A DNA stretch of 64,000 nucleotides from Nereocystis luetkeana (lineage: Eukaryota; Sar; Phaeophyceae; Laminariales; Laminariaceae). Where the stretch lies: positions 7,907,207 to 7,971,206 of the forward strand of contig JARUPZ010000020.1 of the NCBI GenBank assembly GCA_031213475.1. The letters are read 5' to 3'. Of the stretch, positions 34,201 through 46,200 are shown piece after piece; position 1 is the stretch's first letter, and each line of letters opens with the position of its first letter. Below the pieces are notes generated by a model. That model was not told the origin of the DNA and searched no databases. It saw nothing but the letters and a program-made list of their open reading frames with translations. The translations under genes were made by a program, and so were the position numbers.

Positions 34201-37200
34201 AGATAAGGACTAAGCTGAGTGACTCCAACGTCTTCTTGTCCAATATCATACCCAGGTATGAGGCGGCCGTAGGTCGCTCAGAGACCGAAAATACTTACCA
34301 AATCTCGAACGTACCGCGCTGGCGACACACGGTTCGCATATTCATGTTTGCGTGATATTTAGTCGGTCCGTCCTTAACTTAGTGCCGAATACGTTGTAGC
34401 CTGCACAGAACTAACAAGCTTTTGAAAAATAGCGAAAATCCATTTGTTTTGTTGTGAACGTACAAATATCGTACACAGGCACAGGTCATGTCTGCGTCGC
34501 ACCTGCACGCACTTTTGCTATTATCATATCCATACCCTGGGTTGTCGGTCCTGACCAAGCATCAAACACAAGTGGAAGGTATATTGGGATGCAAGGACGA
34601 GTTGTTGTCCAAACAACGAACAAACCTGGATAATCGAATGCTCTTCATAGTCCAAGCCCATAGCGTGGGAGTTGCCTTTGATGGGGTCGACCAAGACCAT
34701 CAATTCCTTGGTGATCCTCATTTGCCCTGGACACAAGGCATGAAATTTCACGCAGAGCAAGGTATCGCGTACGTTGTGGATATATCGCTCTTCCCCGGAG
34801 TACATATACGTGACCAGGAGACAAAATAATGGGTGCTCAAGATATTTGCCATTTTACAGTGAAAAATAGTGCCGCAGGCAGTACTTGTCCACGTTTCTTC
34901 AGGTACTCGGTCCTACTGTACCACAAACAACACGGGCAGCAGTGTGACGGCAACCTCCACCTAATCCCAGCCGTAATCATCACCAACAACACATCGTGCC
35001 TCCACAAGTCTTATTCAACGCAAGGCCTGCTAACTGCTGCAAGGATGAAACTGTTACCTCTACAGATATTATTAAATAGTCATAGACGCTTCTGCCGCTG
35101 CCACAGTTGGCTGGGAGGTACTTCACAACACCGTCTACTACTTGCACCACCCCAGCCAAGCACTTATAGCACACGGTCAAATACCTTGCCAGGTGTTCAT
35201 GACCAAATTGTGGTCAAGAGACAGCCGGAAGCCTTCCTGAGCCATGGTGCACGTCTGGAACTTCTCACACGGAGGAGCGAGAAGCTGCCCTTCCAATCGA
35301 GCGGGCAGTGACCCGTGATCAAAGCATGTGAGCGGGATTATATCCCAAACGAAAGACACCTGGCGCGGCGCGATCGTACGGACCAGGGGTGGGTGGGGGG
35401 TAGGTGGAGGGGTATTGGAGAGGAGACGTCAGAAGTACTAAGGGTTCATACGACACGCGACACCGCCTGCCTCACAAAAGAAACATCAAAAAATGTTTTT
35501 TTACAGCAAAAAATGTAGTGATTCGGGAGGGGGGGGGGAGGGGGGGGGGAGGGAGGCACGTGTGTATGCAAGCAGGATCGGCGAACAAGAAAGACGCAGA
35601 CTGTGAAATGTTCGTGTTCGACAGATAAGGACTAAGCTGAGTGACTCCAACGTCTTCTTGTCCAATAGTGTATACCCAGGTATGAGGCGGCCGTAGGTCG
35701 CTCAGAGACCGAAAATACTTACCAAATATCAAACGTACCGCGCTGCCGACACACGGTTCGCATCTTCATGTTTGCGCGATATTTAGTCGGTCCGTCCTTA
35801 ACTTAGTGCCGAATACGTTGTAGCCTGCACAGAACTAACAAGCTTTTGAAAAATAGCGAAAATCCATTTGTTGTGAACGTACAAATATCGTACACAAGCA
35901 CAGGTCATGTCTGCGTCGCAGCTGCACGCACTTTTGCTAATACCAGATCCATACTCTGGGTTGTCGGTCCTGACCAAGCATCAAACACAAGTGGAAGGCA
36001 TACTGGGATGCAAGGACGAGTTGTTGTCCAAACAACGAACACACCTGGATTATCGAATGCTCTTCATAGTCCAAGCCAATAGCGTGGGAGTTGCCTTTGA
36101 TGGGGTCGACCAAGACCATCAATTCCTTGGTGGTCCTCATTTGCCCTGGACACAAGGCATGAAATTTCACGCAGAGCAAGGTATCGCGTACGTTGTGGAT
36201 ATATTGCTCCTCCCCGGAGTACATATACGTGACCAGGAGACAAAATAATGGGTGCTCACGATGTTTGCCAATTTTACAGTGAAAAATAGTGCCGCAGGCA
36301 GTACTTGTCCACGTTTCTTCAGGTGCTCGGTCCTACAGTACCACAAACAACACGGGCAGCAGTGTGACGGCAACCTCCACCTAATCCCAGCCGTAATCAT
36401 CACCAACAACATATCGTGCCTCCACAAGTCTTATTCAACGCAAGGCCTGCTAACTGCTGCAAGGATGAAACTGTTACCTCTACAGATATTATTAAATAGT
36501 CATAGATGCTTCTGCCGCTGCCACAGCTCGCTGGGAGGTACTTCACAACACCGTCTACTACTTGCACCACCCCAGCCAAGCACTTATAGCACACGGTCAA
36601 ATACCTTGCCAGGTGTTCATGACCAAATTGTGGTCAAGAAACAGCCGGAAGCCTTCCTGAGCCATGGTGCACGTCTGGAACTTCTCACACGAAGGAGCGA
36701 GAAGCTGCCCTTCCAATCGAGCGGGCAGTGACCCGTGATCAAAGCATGTGAGCGGGATTATATCCCAAACGAAAGACACCTGGCGCGGCGCGATCGTACG
36801 GACCAGGGGTGGTAGGGGGGGTAGGTGGAGGGGTATTGGAGAGGAGACGTCAGAAGTAGTAAGGGTTCATACGACACGCGACACCGCCTGCCTCACAGAA
36901 GAAACATCAAAAAATGTTTCTTTACAGCAAGAAATGTAGTGATTCGGGAGGGGGGGGGGAGGGAGGCACGTGTGTATGCAAGCAGGATCGGCGAACAAGA
37001 AAGACGCAGACTGTGAAATGTTCGTGTTCGACAGATAAGGACTAAGCTGAGTGACTCCAACGTCTTCTTGTCCAATATCATACCCAGGTATGAGGCGGCC
37101 GTAGGTCGCTCAGAGACCGAAAATACTTACCAAATCTCGAACGTACCGCGCTGGCGACACACGGTTCGCATATTCATGTTTGCGTGATATTTAGTCGGTC

Positions 37201-40200
37201 CGTCCTTAACTTAGTGCCGAATACGTTGTAGCCTGCACAGAACTAACAAGCTTTTGAAAAATAGCGAAAATCCATTTGTTTTGTTGTGAACGTACAAATA
37301 TCGTACACAGGCACAGGTCATGTCTGCGTCGCACCTGCACGCACTTTTGCTATTATCATATCCATACCCTGGGTTGTCGGTCCTGACCAAGCATCAAACA
37401 CAAGTGGAAGGTATATTGGGATGCAAGGACGAGTTGTTGTCCAAACAACGAACAAACCTGGATAATCGAATGCTCTTCATAGTCCAAGCCCATAGCGTGG
37501 GAGTTGCCTTTGATGGGGTCGACCAAGACCATCAATTCCTTGGTGATCCTCATTTGCCCTGGACACAAGGCATGAAATTTCACGCAGAGCAAGGTATCGC
37601 GTACGTTGTGGATATATCGCTCTTCCCCGGAGTACATATACGTGACCAGGAGACAAAATAATGGGTGCTCAAGATATTTGCCATTTTACAGTGAAAAATA
37701 GTGCCGCAGGCAGTACTTGTCCACGTTTCTTCAGGTACTCGGTCCTACTGTACCACAAACAACACGGGCAGCAGTGTGACGGCAACCTCCACCTAATCCC
37801 AGCCGTAATCATCACCAACAACACATCGTGCCTCCACAAGTCTTATTCAACGCAAGGCCTGCTAACTGCTGCAAGGATGAAACTGTTACCTCTACAGATA
37901 TTATTAAATAGTCATAGACGCTTCTGCCGCTGCCACAGTTGGCTGGGAGGTACTTCACAACACCGTCTACTACTTGCACCACCCCAGCCAAGCACTTATA
38001 GCACACGGTCAAATACCTTGCCAGGTGTTCATGACCAAATTGTGGTCAAGAGACAGCCGGAAGCCTTCCTGAGCCATGGTGCACGTCTGGAACTTCTCAC
38101 ACGGAGGAGCGAGAAGCTGCCCTTCCAATCGAGCGGGCAGTGACCCGTGATCAAAGCATGTGAGCGGGATTATATCCCAAACGAAAGACACCTGGCGCGG
38201 CGCGATCGTACGGACCAGGGGTGGGTGGGGGGTAGGTGGAGGGGTATTGGAGAGGAGACGTCAGAAGTACTAAGGGTTCATACGACACGCGACACCGCCT
38301 GCCTCACAAAAGAAACATCAAAAAATGTTTTTTTACAGCAAAAAATGTAGTGATTCGGGAGGGGGGGGGGAGGGGGGGGGGAGGGAGGCACGTGTGTATG
38401 CAAGCAGGATCGGCGAACAAGAAAGACGCAGACTGTGAAATGTTCGTGTTCGACAGATAAGGACTAAGCTGAGTGACTCCAACGTCTTCTTGTCCAATAG
38501 TGTATACCCAGGTATGAGGCGGCCGTAGGTCGCTCAGAGACCGAAAATACTTACCAAATATCAAACGTACCGCGCTGCCGACACACGGTTCGCATCTTCA
38601 TGTTTGCGCGATATTTAGTCGGTCCGTCCTTAACTTAGTGCCGAATACGTTGTAGCCTGCACAGAACTAACAAGCTTTTGAAAAATAGCGAAAATCCATT
38701 TGTTGTGAACGTACAAATATCGTACACAAGCACAGGTCATGTCTGCGTCGCAGCTGCACGCACTTTTGCTAATACCAGATCCATACTCTGGGTTGTCGGT
38801 CCTGACCAAGCATCAAACACAAGTGGAAGGCATACTGGGATGCAAGGACGAGTTGTTGTCCAAACAACGAACACACCTGGATTATCGAATGCTCTTCATA
38901 GTCCAAGCCAATAGCGTGGGAGTTGCCTTTGATGGGGTCGACCAAGACCATCAATTCCTTGGTGGTCCTCATTTGCCCTGGACACAAGGCATGAAATTTC
39001 ACGCAGAGCAAGGTATCGCGTACGTTGTGGATATATTGCTCCTCCCCGGAGTACATATACGTGACCAGGAGACAAAATAATGGGTGCTCACGATGTTTGC
39101 CAATTTTACAGTGAAAAATAGTGCCGCAGGCAGTACTTGTCCACGTTTCTTCAGGTGCTCGGTCCTACAGTACCACAAACAACACGGGCAGCAGTGTGAC
39201 GGCAACCTCCACCTAATCCCAGCCGTAATCATCACCAACAACATATCGTGCCTCCACAAGTCTTATTCAACGCAAGGCCTGCTAACTGCTGCAAGGATGA
39301 AACTGTTACCTCTACAGATATTATTAAATAGTCATAGATGCTTCTGCCGCTGCCACAGCTCGCTGGGAGGTACTTCACAACACCGTCTACTACTTGCACC
39401 ACCCCAGCCAAGCACTTATAGCACACGGTCAAATACCTTGCCAGGTGTTCATGACCAAATTGTGGTCAAGAAACAGCCGGAAGCCTTCCTGAGCCATGGT
39501 GCACGTCTGGAACTTCTCACACGAAGGAGCGAGAAGCTGCCCTTCCAATCGAGCGGGCAGTGACCCGTGATCAAAGCATGTGAGCGGGATTATATCCCAA
39601 ACGAAAGACACCTGGCGCGGCGCGATCGTACGGACCAGGGGTGGTAGGGGGGGTAGGTGGAGGGGTATTGGAGAGGAGACGTCAGAAGTAGTAAGGGTTC
39701 ATACGACACGCGACACCGCCTGCCTCACAGAAGAAACATCAAAAAATGTTTCTTTACAGCAAGAAATGTAGTGATTCGGGAGGGGGGGGGGAGGGAGGCA
39801 CGTGTGTATGCAAGCAGGATCGGCGAACAAGAAAGACGCAGACTGTGAAATGTTCGTGTTCGACAGATAAGGACTAAGCTGAGTGACTCCAACGTCTTCT
39901 TGTCCAATAGTGTATACCCAGGTATGAGACGGCCGTAGGTCGCTCAGAGACCGAAAATACTTACCAAATATCAAACGTACCGCGCTGCCGACACACGGTT
40001 CGCATATTCATGTTTGCGCGATATTTAGTCGGTCCGTCCTTAACTTAGTGCCGAATACGTTGTAGCCTGCACAGAACTAACAAGCTTTTGAAAAATAGCG
40101 AAAATCCATTTGTTGTGAACGTACAAATATCGTACACAAGCACAGGTCATGTCTGCGTCGCACCTGCATGCACGTTTGCTAATACCAGATCCATACTCTG

Positions 40201-43200
40201 GGTTGTCGGTCCTGACCAAGCATCAAACACAAGTGGAAGGCATATTGGGATGCAAGGACGAGTTGTTGTCCAAACAACGAACAAACCTGGATTATCGAAT
40301 GCTCTTCATAGTCCAAGCCAATAGCGTGGGAGTTGCCTTTGATGGGGTCGACCAAGACCATCAATTCCTTGGTGGTCCTCATTTGCCCTAGACACAAGGC
40401 ATGAAATTTCACGCAGAGCAAGGTATCGCGTACGTTGTGGATATATTGCTCCTCCCCGGAGTACATATACGTGACCAGGAGACAAAATAATGGGTGCTCA
40501 CGATATTTGCCAATTTTACAGTGAAAAATAGTGACGCAGGCAGTACTTGTCCACGTTTCTTCAGGTGCTCGGTCCTACAGTACCACAAACAACACGGGCA
40601 GCAGTGTGACGGCAACCTCCACCTAATCCCAGCCGTAATCATCACCAACAACATATCGTGCCTCCACAAGTCTTATTCAACGCAAGGCCTGCTAACTGCT
40701 GCAAGGATGAAACTGTTACCTCTACAGATATTATTAAATAGTCATAGACGCTTCTGCCGCTGCCACAGCTGGCTGGGAGGTACTTCACAACACCGTCTAC
40801 TACTTGCACCACCCCAGCCAAGCACTTATAGCACACGGTCAAATACCTTGCCAGGTGTTCATGACCAAATTGTGGTCAAGAGACAGCCGGAAGCCTTCCT
40901 GAGCCATGGTGCACGTCTGGAACTTCTCACACGGGGGAGCGAGAAGCTGCCCTTCCAATCGAGCGGGCAGGGACCCGTGATCAAAGCATGTGAGCGGGAT
41001 TATATCCCAAACGAAGGACACCTGGCGCGGCGCGATCGTACGGACCAGGGGTGGTAGGGGGGTAGGCGGCGAGTTATTGGAGAGGAGACGTCAGAAGTAG
41101 TAATGGTTCATACGACACGCGACACCGCCTGCCTCACAAGAAGAAACATCGAAAAATGATATTTTACAGCAAGCAGGACGACAGTGATTCGCGAGGGAGA
41201 GGGGGAAGGGAAGGACATTTGTATGCAAGCAGGATCGGCGAAGAAGAAAGACACAGACTGTGAAATGTTCGTGTTCGATAGATAAGGACTAAGCTGAGTG
41301 ACTCCAACGCCTTCTTGTCCAATATCTTACCCGGTATCAGGCGGCCGTAGGTCGCTCAGAGACCGAAAATACTTACCAAATATCAAACGTACCACGCTGC
41401 CGACACACGGTTCGCATATTCATGTTTGCGCGATATTTAGTCGGTCCGTCCTTAACTTAGTGCCGAATACGTTGTAGCCTGCACAGAACTAACAAGCTTT
41501 TGAAAAATAGCGAAAATCCATTTGTTTTGTTGTGAACGTACAAATATCGTACACAGGCACAGGTCATGTCTGCGTCGCACCTGCACGCACTTTTGCTAAT
41601 ACCAGATCCATACTCTGGGTTGTCGGTTCTGACCAAGCATCAAACACAAGTGGAAGGTATATTGGGATGCAAGGACGAGTTGTTGTCCAAACAACGAACA
41701 CACCTGGATTATCGAATGCTCTTCATAGTCCAAGCCAATAGCGTGGGAGTTGCCTTTGATGGGGTCGACCAAGACCATCAATTCCTTGGTGATCCTCATT
41801 TGCCCTGGACACAAGGAATGAAATTTCACGCAGAGCAAGGTATCGCGTACGTTGTGGATATATTGCTCTTCCCCGGAGTACATATACGTGACCAGAAGAC
41901 AAAATAATGGGTGCTCACGATATTTGCCAATTTTACAGTGAAAAATAGTGACGCAGGCAGTACTTGTTCACGTTTCTTCAGGTGCTCGGTCCTACAGTAC
42001 CACAAACAACACGGGCAGCAGTGTGACGACAACCTCCACCTAATCCCAGCCGTCATCATCACCAACAACATATCGTGCCTCCACAAGTCTTATTCAACGC
42101 AAGGCCTGCTAACTGCTGCAAGGATGAAACTGTTACCTCTACAGATATTATTAAATAGTCATAGACGCTTCTGCCGCTGCCACAGCTGGCTGGGAGGTAC
42201 TTCACAACACCGTCTACTACTTGCACCACCCCAGCCAAGCACTTCTAGCACACGGTCAAATACCTTGCCAGGTGCTCATGACCAAATTGTGGTCAAGAGA
42301 CAGCCGGAAGCCTCCCTGAGCAATGGTGCACATCTGGAACTTCTCACGCGAAGGAGCGAGTAGCTGCCCTTCCAATCGAGCGGGCAGTGACGCGGGATCA
42401 AAGCATGTGAGCGGGATTATATCCCAAACGAAGGACACCTGGTGCGGCGCGATCGTACGGACCAGGGGTGGGAGAGGGGGTAGGCGGCGGGGTATTGGAG
42501 AGGAGACGTCAGAAGTAGTAAGGGTTCATACGACACGCGACACCGCCTGCCTCACAAGAAGAAACACCGAAAAATGTTTTTTTACAGCAAGAAATATAGT
42601 GATTCGGGAAAGAGTGGGAGGGAGGCACGTGTGTATGCAAGCAGCATCGGCGAACAAGAAAGACGCAGACTGTGAAATGTTCGTGTTCGACAGATAAGGA
42701 CTAAGCTGAGTGACTCCAACGTCTTCTTGTCAAATAGTGTACCCAGGTATGAGGCAGCCGTAGGTCGCTCAGAGACCGGAAATACTTACCAAATATCAAA
42801 CGTACCGCGCTGCCGACACGCGGTTCGCATATTCATGTTTGCGTGATATTTAGTCGGTCCGTCCTTAACTTAGTGCCGAATACGTTGTAGCCTGCACAGA
42901 ACTAACAAGCTTTTGAAAAATAGCGAAAATCCATTTGTTTTGTTGTGAACGTACAAATATCGTACACAGGCACAGGTCATGTCTGCGTCGCACCTGCACG
43001 CACTTTTGCTATTATCATATCCATACTCTGGGTTGTCGGTCCTGACCAAGCATCAAACACAAGTGGAAGGTATATTGGGATGCAAGGACGAGTTGTTGTC
43101 CAAACAACGAACACACCTGGATTATCGAATGCTCTTCATAGTCCAAGCCAATAGCGTGGGAGTTGCCTTTGATGGGGTCGACCAAGACCATCAATTCCTT

Positions 43201-46200
43201 GGTGGTCCTCATTTGCCCTGGACACAAGGCATGAAATTTCACGCAGAGCAAGGTATCGCGTACGTTGTGGATATATTGCTCTTCCCCGGAGTACATATAC
43301 GTGACCAGGAGACAAAATAATGGGTGCTCACGATATTTGCCAATTTTACAGTGAAAAATAGTGCCGCAGGCAGTACTTGTTCACGTTTCTTCAGGTACTC
43401 GGTCCTACTGTACCACAAACAACACGCCCAGCAGTGTGACGACAACCTCCACCTAGTCCCAGCCGTCATCATCACCAACAACATATCGTGCCTCCACAAG
43501 TCTTATTCAACGCAAGGCCTGCTAACTGCTGCAAGGATGAAACTGTTACCTCTACAGGTATTAGTCATAGACGCTTCTGCCGCTGCCACAGCGGGCTGGG
43601 AGGTACTTCACAACACTGTCTACTACTTGCACCACCCCAGCCAAGCACTTATAGCACACGGTCAAATACCTTGCCAGGTGCTCATGACCAAATTGTGGTC
43701 AAGAGACAGCCGGAAGCCTTCCTGAGCCATGGTGCACATCTGGAACTTCTCACGCGAAGGAGCGAGAAGCTGCCCTTCCAATCGAGCGGGCAGTGACGCG
43801 GGATCAAAGCATGTGAGCGGGATTATATCCCAAACGAAGGACACCTGGCGCGGCGCGATCGTACGGACCAGGGGTGGTAGGGGGGTAGGCGGCGAGTAAT
43901 TGGAGAGGAGACGTCAGAAGTAGTAATGGTTCATACGACACGCGACACCGCCTGCCTCACAAGAAGAAACACCGAAAAATGATATTTTACAGCAAGCAGG
44001 ACGACAGTGATTCGCGAGGGAGAGGGGGAAGGGAAGGACATTTGTATGCAAGCAGCATCGGCGAACAAGAAAGACGCAGACTGTGAAATGTTCGTGTTCG
44101 ATAGATAAGGACTAAGCTGAGTGACTCCAACGCCTTCTTGTCCAATATCATACCCGGGTATGAGGCGGCCGTAGGTCGCTCAGAGACCGAAAATACTTAC
44201 CAAATCTCGAACGTACCGCGCTGCCGACACACGGTTCGCATATTCATGTTTGCGCGATATTTAGTCGGTCCGTCCTTAACTTAGTGCCGAATACGTTGTA
44301 GCCTGCACAGAACTAACAAGCTTTTGAAAAATAGCGAAAATCCATTCGTTTTGTTGTGAACGTACAAATATCGTACACAGGCACAGGTCATGTCTGCGTC
44401 GCACCTACACGCACTTTTGCTAATACCAGATCCATACTCTGGGTTGTCGGGCCAGACGAAGCATCAAACACAAGTGGAAGGTATATTGGGATGCAAGGAC
44501 GAGTTGTTGTCCAAACAACGAACACACCTGGATTATCGAATGCTCTTCATAGTCCAAGCCAATAGCGTGGGAGTTGCCTTTGATGGGGTCGACCAAGACC
44601 ATCAATTCCTTGGTGGTCCTCATTTGCCCTGGACACAAGGCATGAAATTTCACGCAGAGCAAGGTATCGCGTACGTTGTGGGTATATTGCTCTTCCCCGG
44701 AGTACATATACGTGACCAGGAGACAAAATAATGGGTGCTCACGATATTTGCCAATTTTACAGTGAAAAATAGTGCCGCAGGCAGTACTTGTTCACGTTTC
44801 TTCAGGTGCTCGGTCCTACTGTACCACAAACAACACGGGCAGCAGTGTGACGACAACCTCCACCTAATCCCAGCCGTCATCATCACCAACAACATATCGT
44901 GCCTCCACAAGTCTTATTCAACGCAAGGCCTGCTAACTGCTGCAAGGATGAAACTGTTACCTCTACAGATATTATTAAATAGTCATAGACGCTTCTGCCG
45001 CTGCGACAGCTGGCTGGGAGGTACTTCACAACACCGTCTACTAGTTGCACCACCCCAGCCAAGCACTTATAGCACACGGTCAAATACCTTGCCAGGTGCT
45101 CATGACCAAATTGTGGTCAAGAGACAGCCGGAAGCCTCCCTGAGCAATGGTGCACATCTGGAACTTCTCACGCGAAGGAGCGAGAAGCTGCCCTTCCAAT
45201 CGAGCGGGCAGTGACGCGGGATCAAAGCATGTGAGCGGGATTATATCCCAAACGAAGGACACCTGGTGCGGCGCGATCGTACGGACCAGGGGTGGGAGGG
45301 GGGGTAGGCGGCGGGGTATTGGAGAGGAGCCGTCAGAAGTACTAAGGGTTCATACGACACGCGACATCGCCTGCCTCACAAGAAGAAACACCGAAAAATG
45401 TTTTTTTACAGCAAGAAATATAGTGATTCGGGAGGGGGGTGGGAGGGAGGCACGTGTGTATGCAAGCAGGATCGGCGAACAAGAAAGACACAGACTGTGA
45501 AATGTTCGTGTTCGACAGAGAAGGACTAAGCTGAGTGACTCCAACGCCTTCTTGTCCAATATCATACCCAGGTATGAGGCGGCCGTAGGTCGCTCAGAGA
45601 CCGAAAAATACTTATCAAATACCAAACGTACCGCGCTGCCGACACACGGTTCGCATATTCATGTTTGCGCGATATTTAGTCGGTCGGTCGTGGCGTTCTA
45701 CGATAGAGGTTCATCCTAAAGTTTCTGAGGCTCCTCATATAAGGAGCTCCATACCTCATCCGAAACCTGACTTCAGCAAAAATGAAAATGCATCGCGGCG
45801 AATAATCCCAAGACCCAAGTCTACAAAAGTTTTTTTTTCGAAATCAAGATTGACATTCCGACGATTTGGGGTCAAGGAACCCCGTCTTTCAGAAACGAAA
45901 TAGCGGAAATTTGCTACCTCTATCGTAGAACGGGTCTGTCCTTAACTTAGTGCCGAATACGTTGTAGAGAGGCGTCATAGTCTACCGCAGCGAAGCACAA
46001 ACACACTATGAAATATAAAACATGGCGGGGAGTCCAAATGGGCTGCCGGCTATAGCCCAAAGAAGATTGTTGTCTTGCTGAGTGTCGAATATACCTGGTA
46101 TAAGCTTGACCAGAGAAATACGGCCGATCAGGGCAAACAAATACCAGGTACGATCTAACACCGGCAGTACTACTATAAAGCAACTATATGGTTGTATGCG

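Larger units (their letters stand above)
27335..45686. repeat. Tandem array of thirteen ~1.41-kb units
   Basis: Unit starts (landmark GTAGCCTGCACAGAAC): 27,335, 28,746, 30,159, 31,568, 32,983, 34,396, 35,820, 37,228, 38,652, 40,062, 41,474, 42,887, 44,298. Unit lengths are 1,409-1,424 bp. Length differences fall partly in a G-rich tract near the end of each unit and in one 13-17 bp indel near the middle. The first unit is the most diverged at its left edge and the last is cut by a TIR element at 45,694. A fourteenth, older copy is at about 10,000-11,340. Confidence 0.97.

Noticed and set aside
27335..45686. CRISPR or ribosomal DNA array
   Set aside because: Units are 1.4 kb with no short repeat-spacer pattern, and no rRNA-like segments are seen. 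The genome is eukaryotic.
45661..45903. 80-codon plus frame across the MITE
   Set aside because: It runs through the transposon end and the array remnant, so it is a chance frame.
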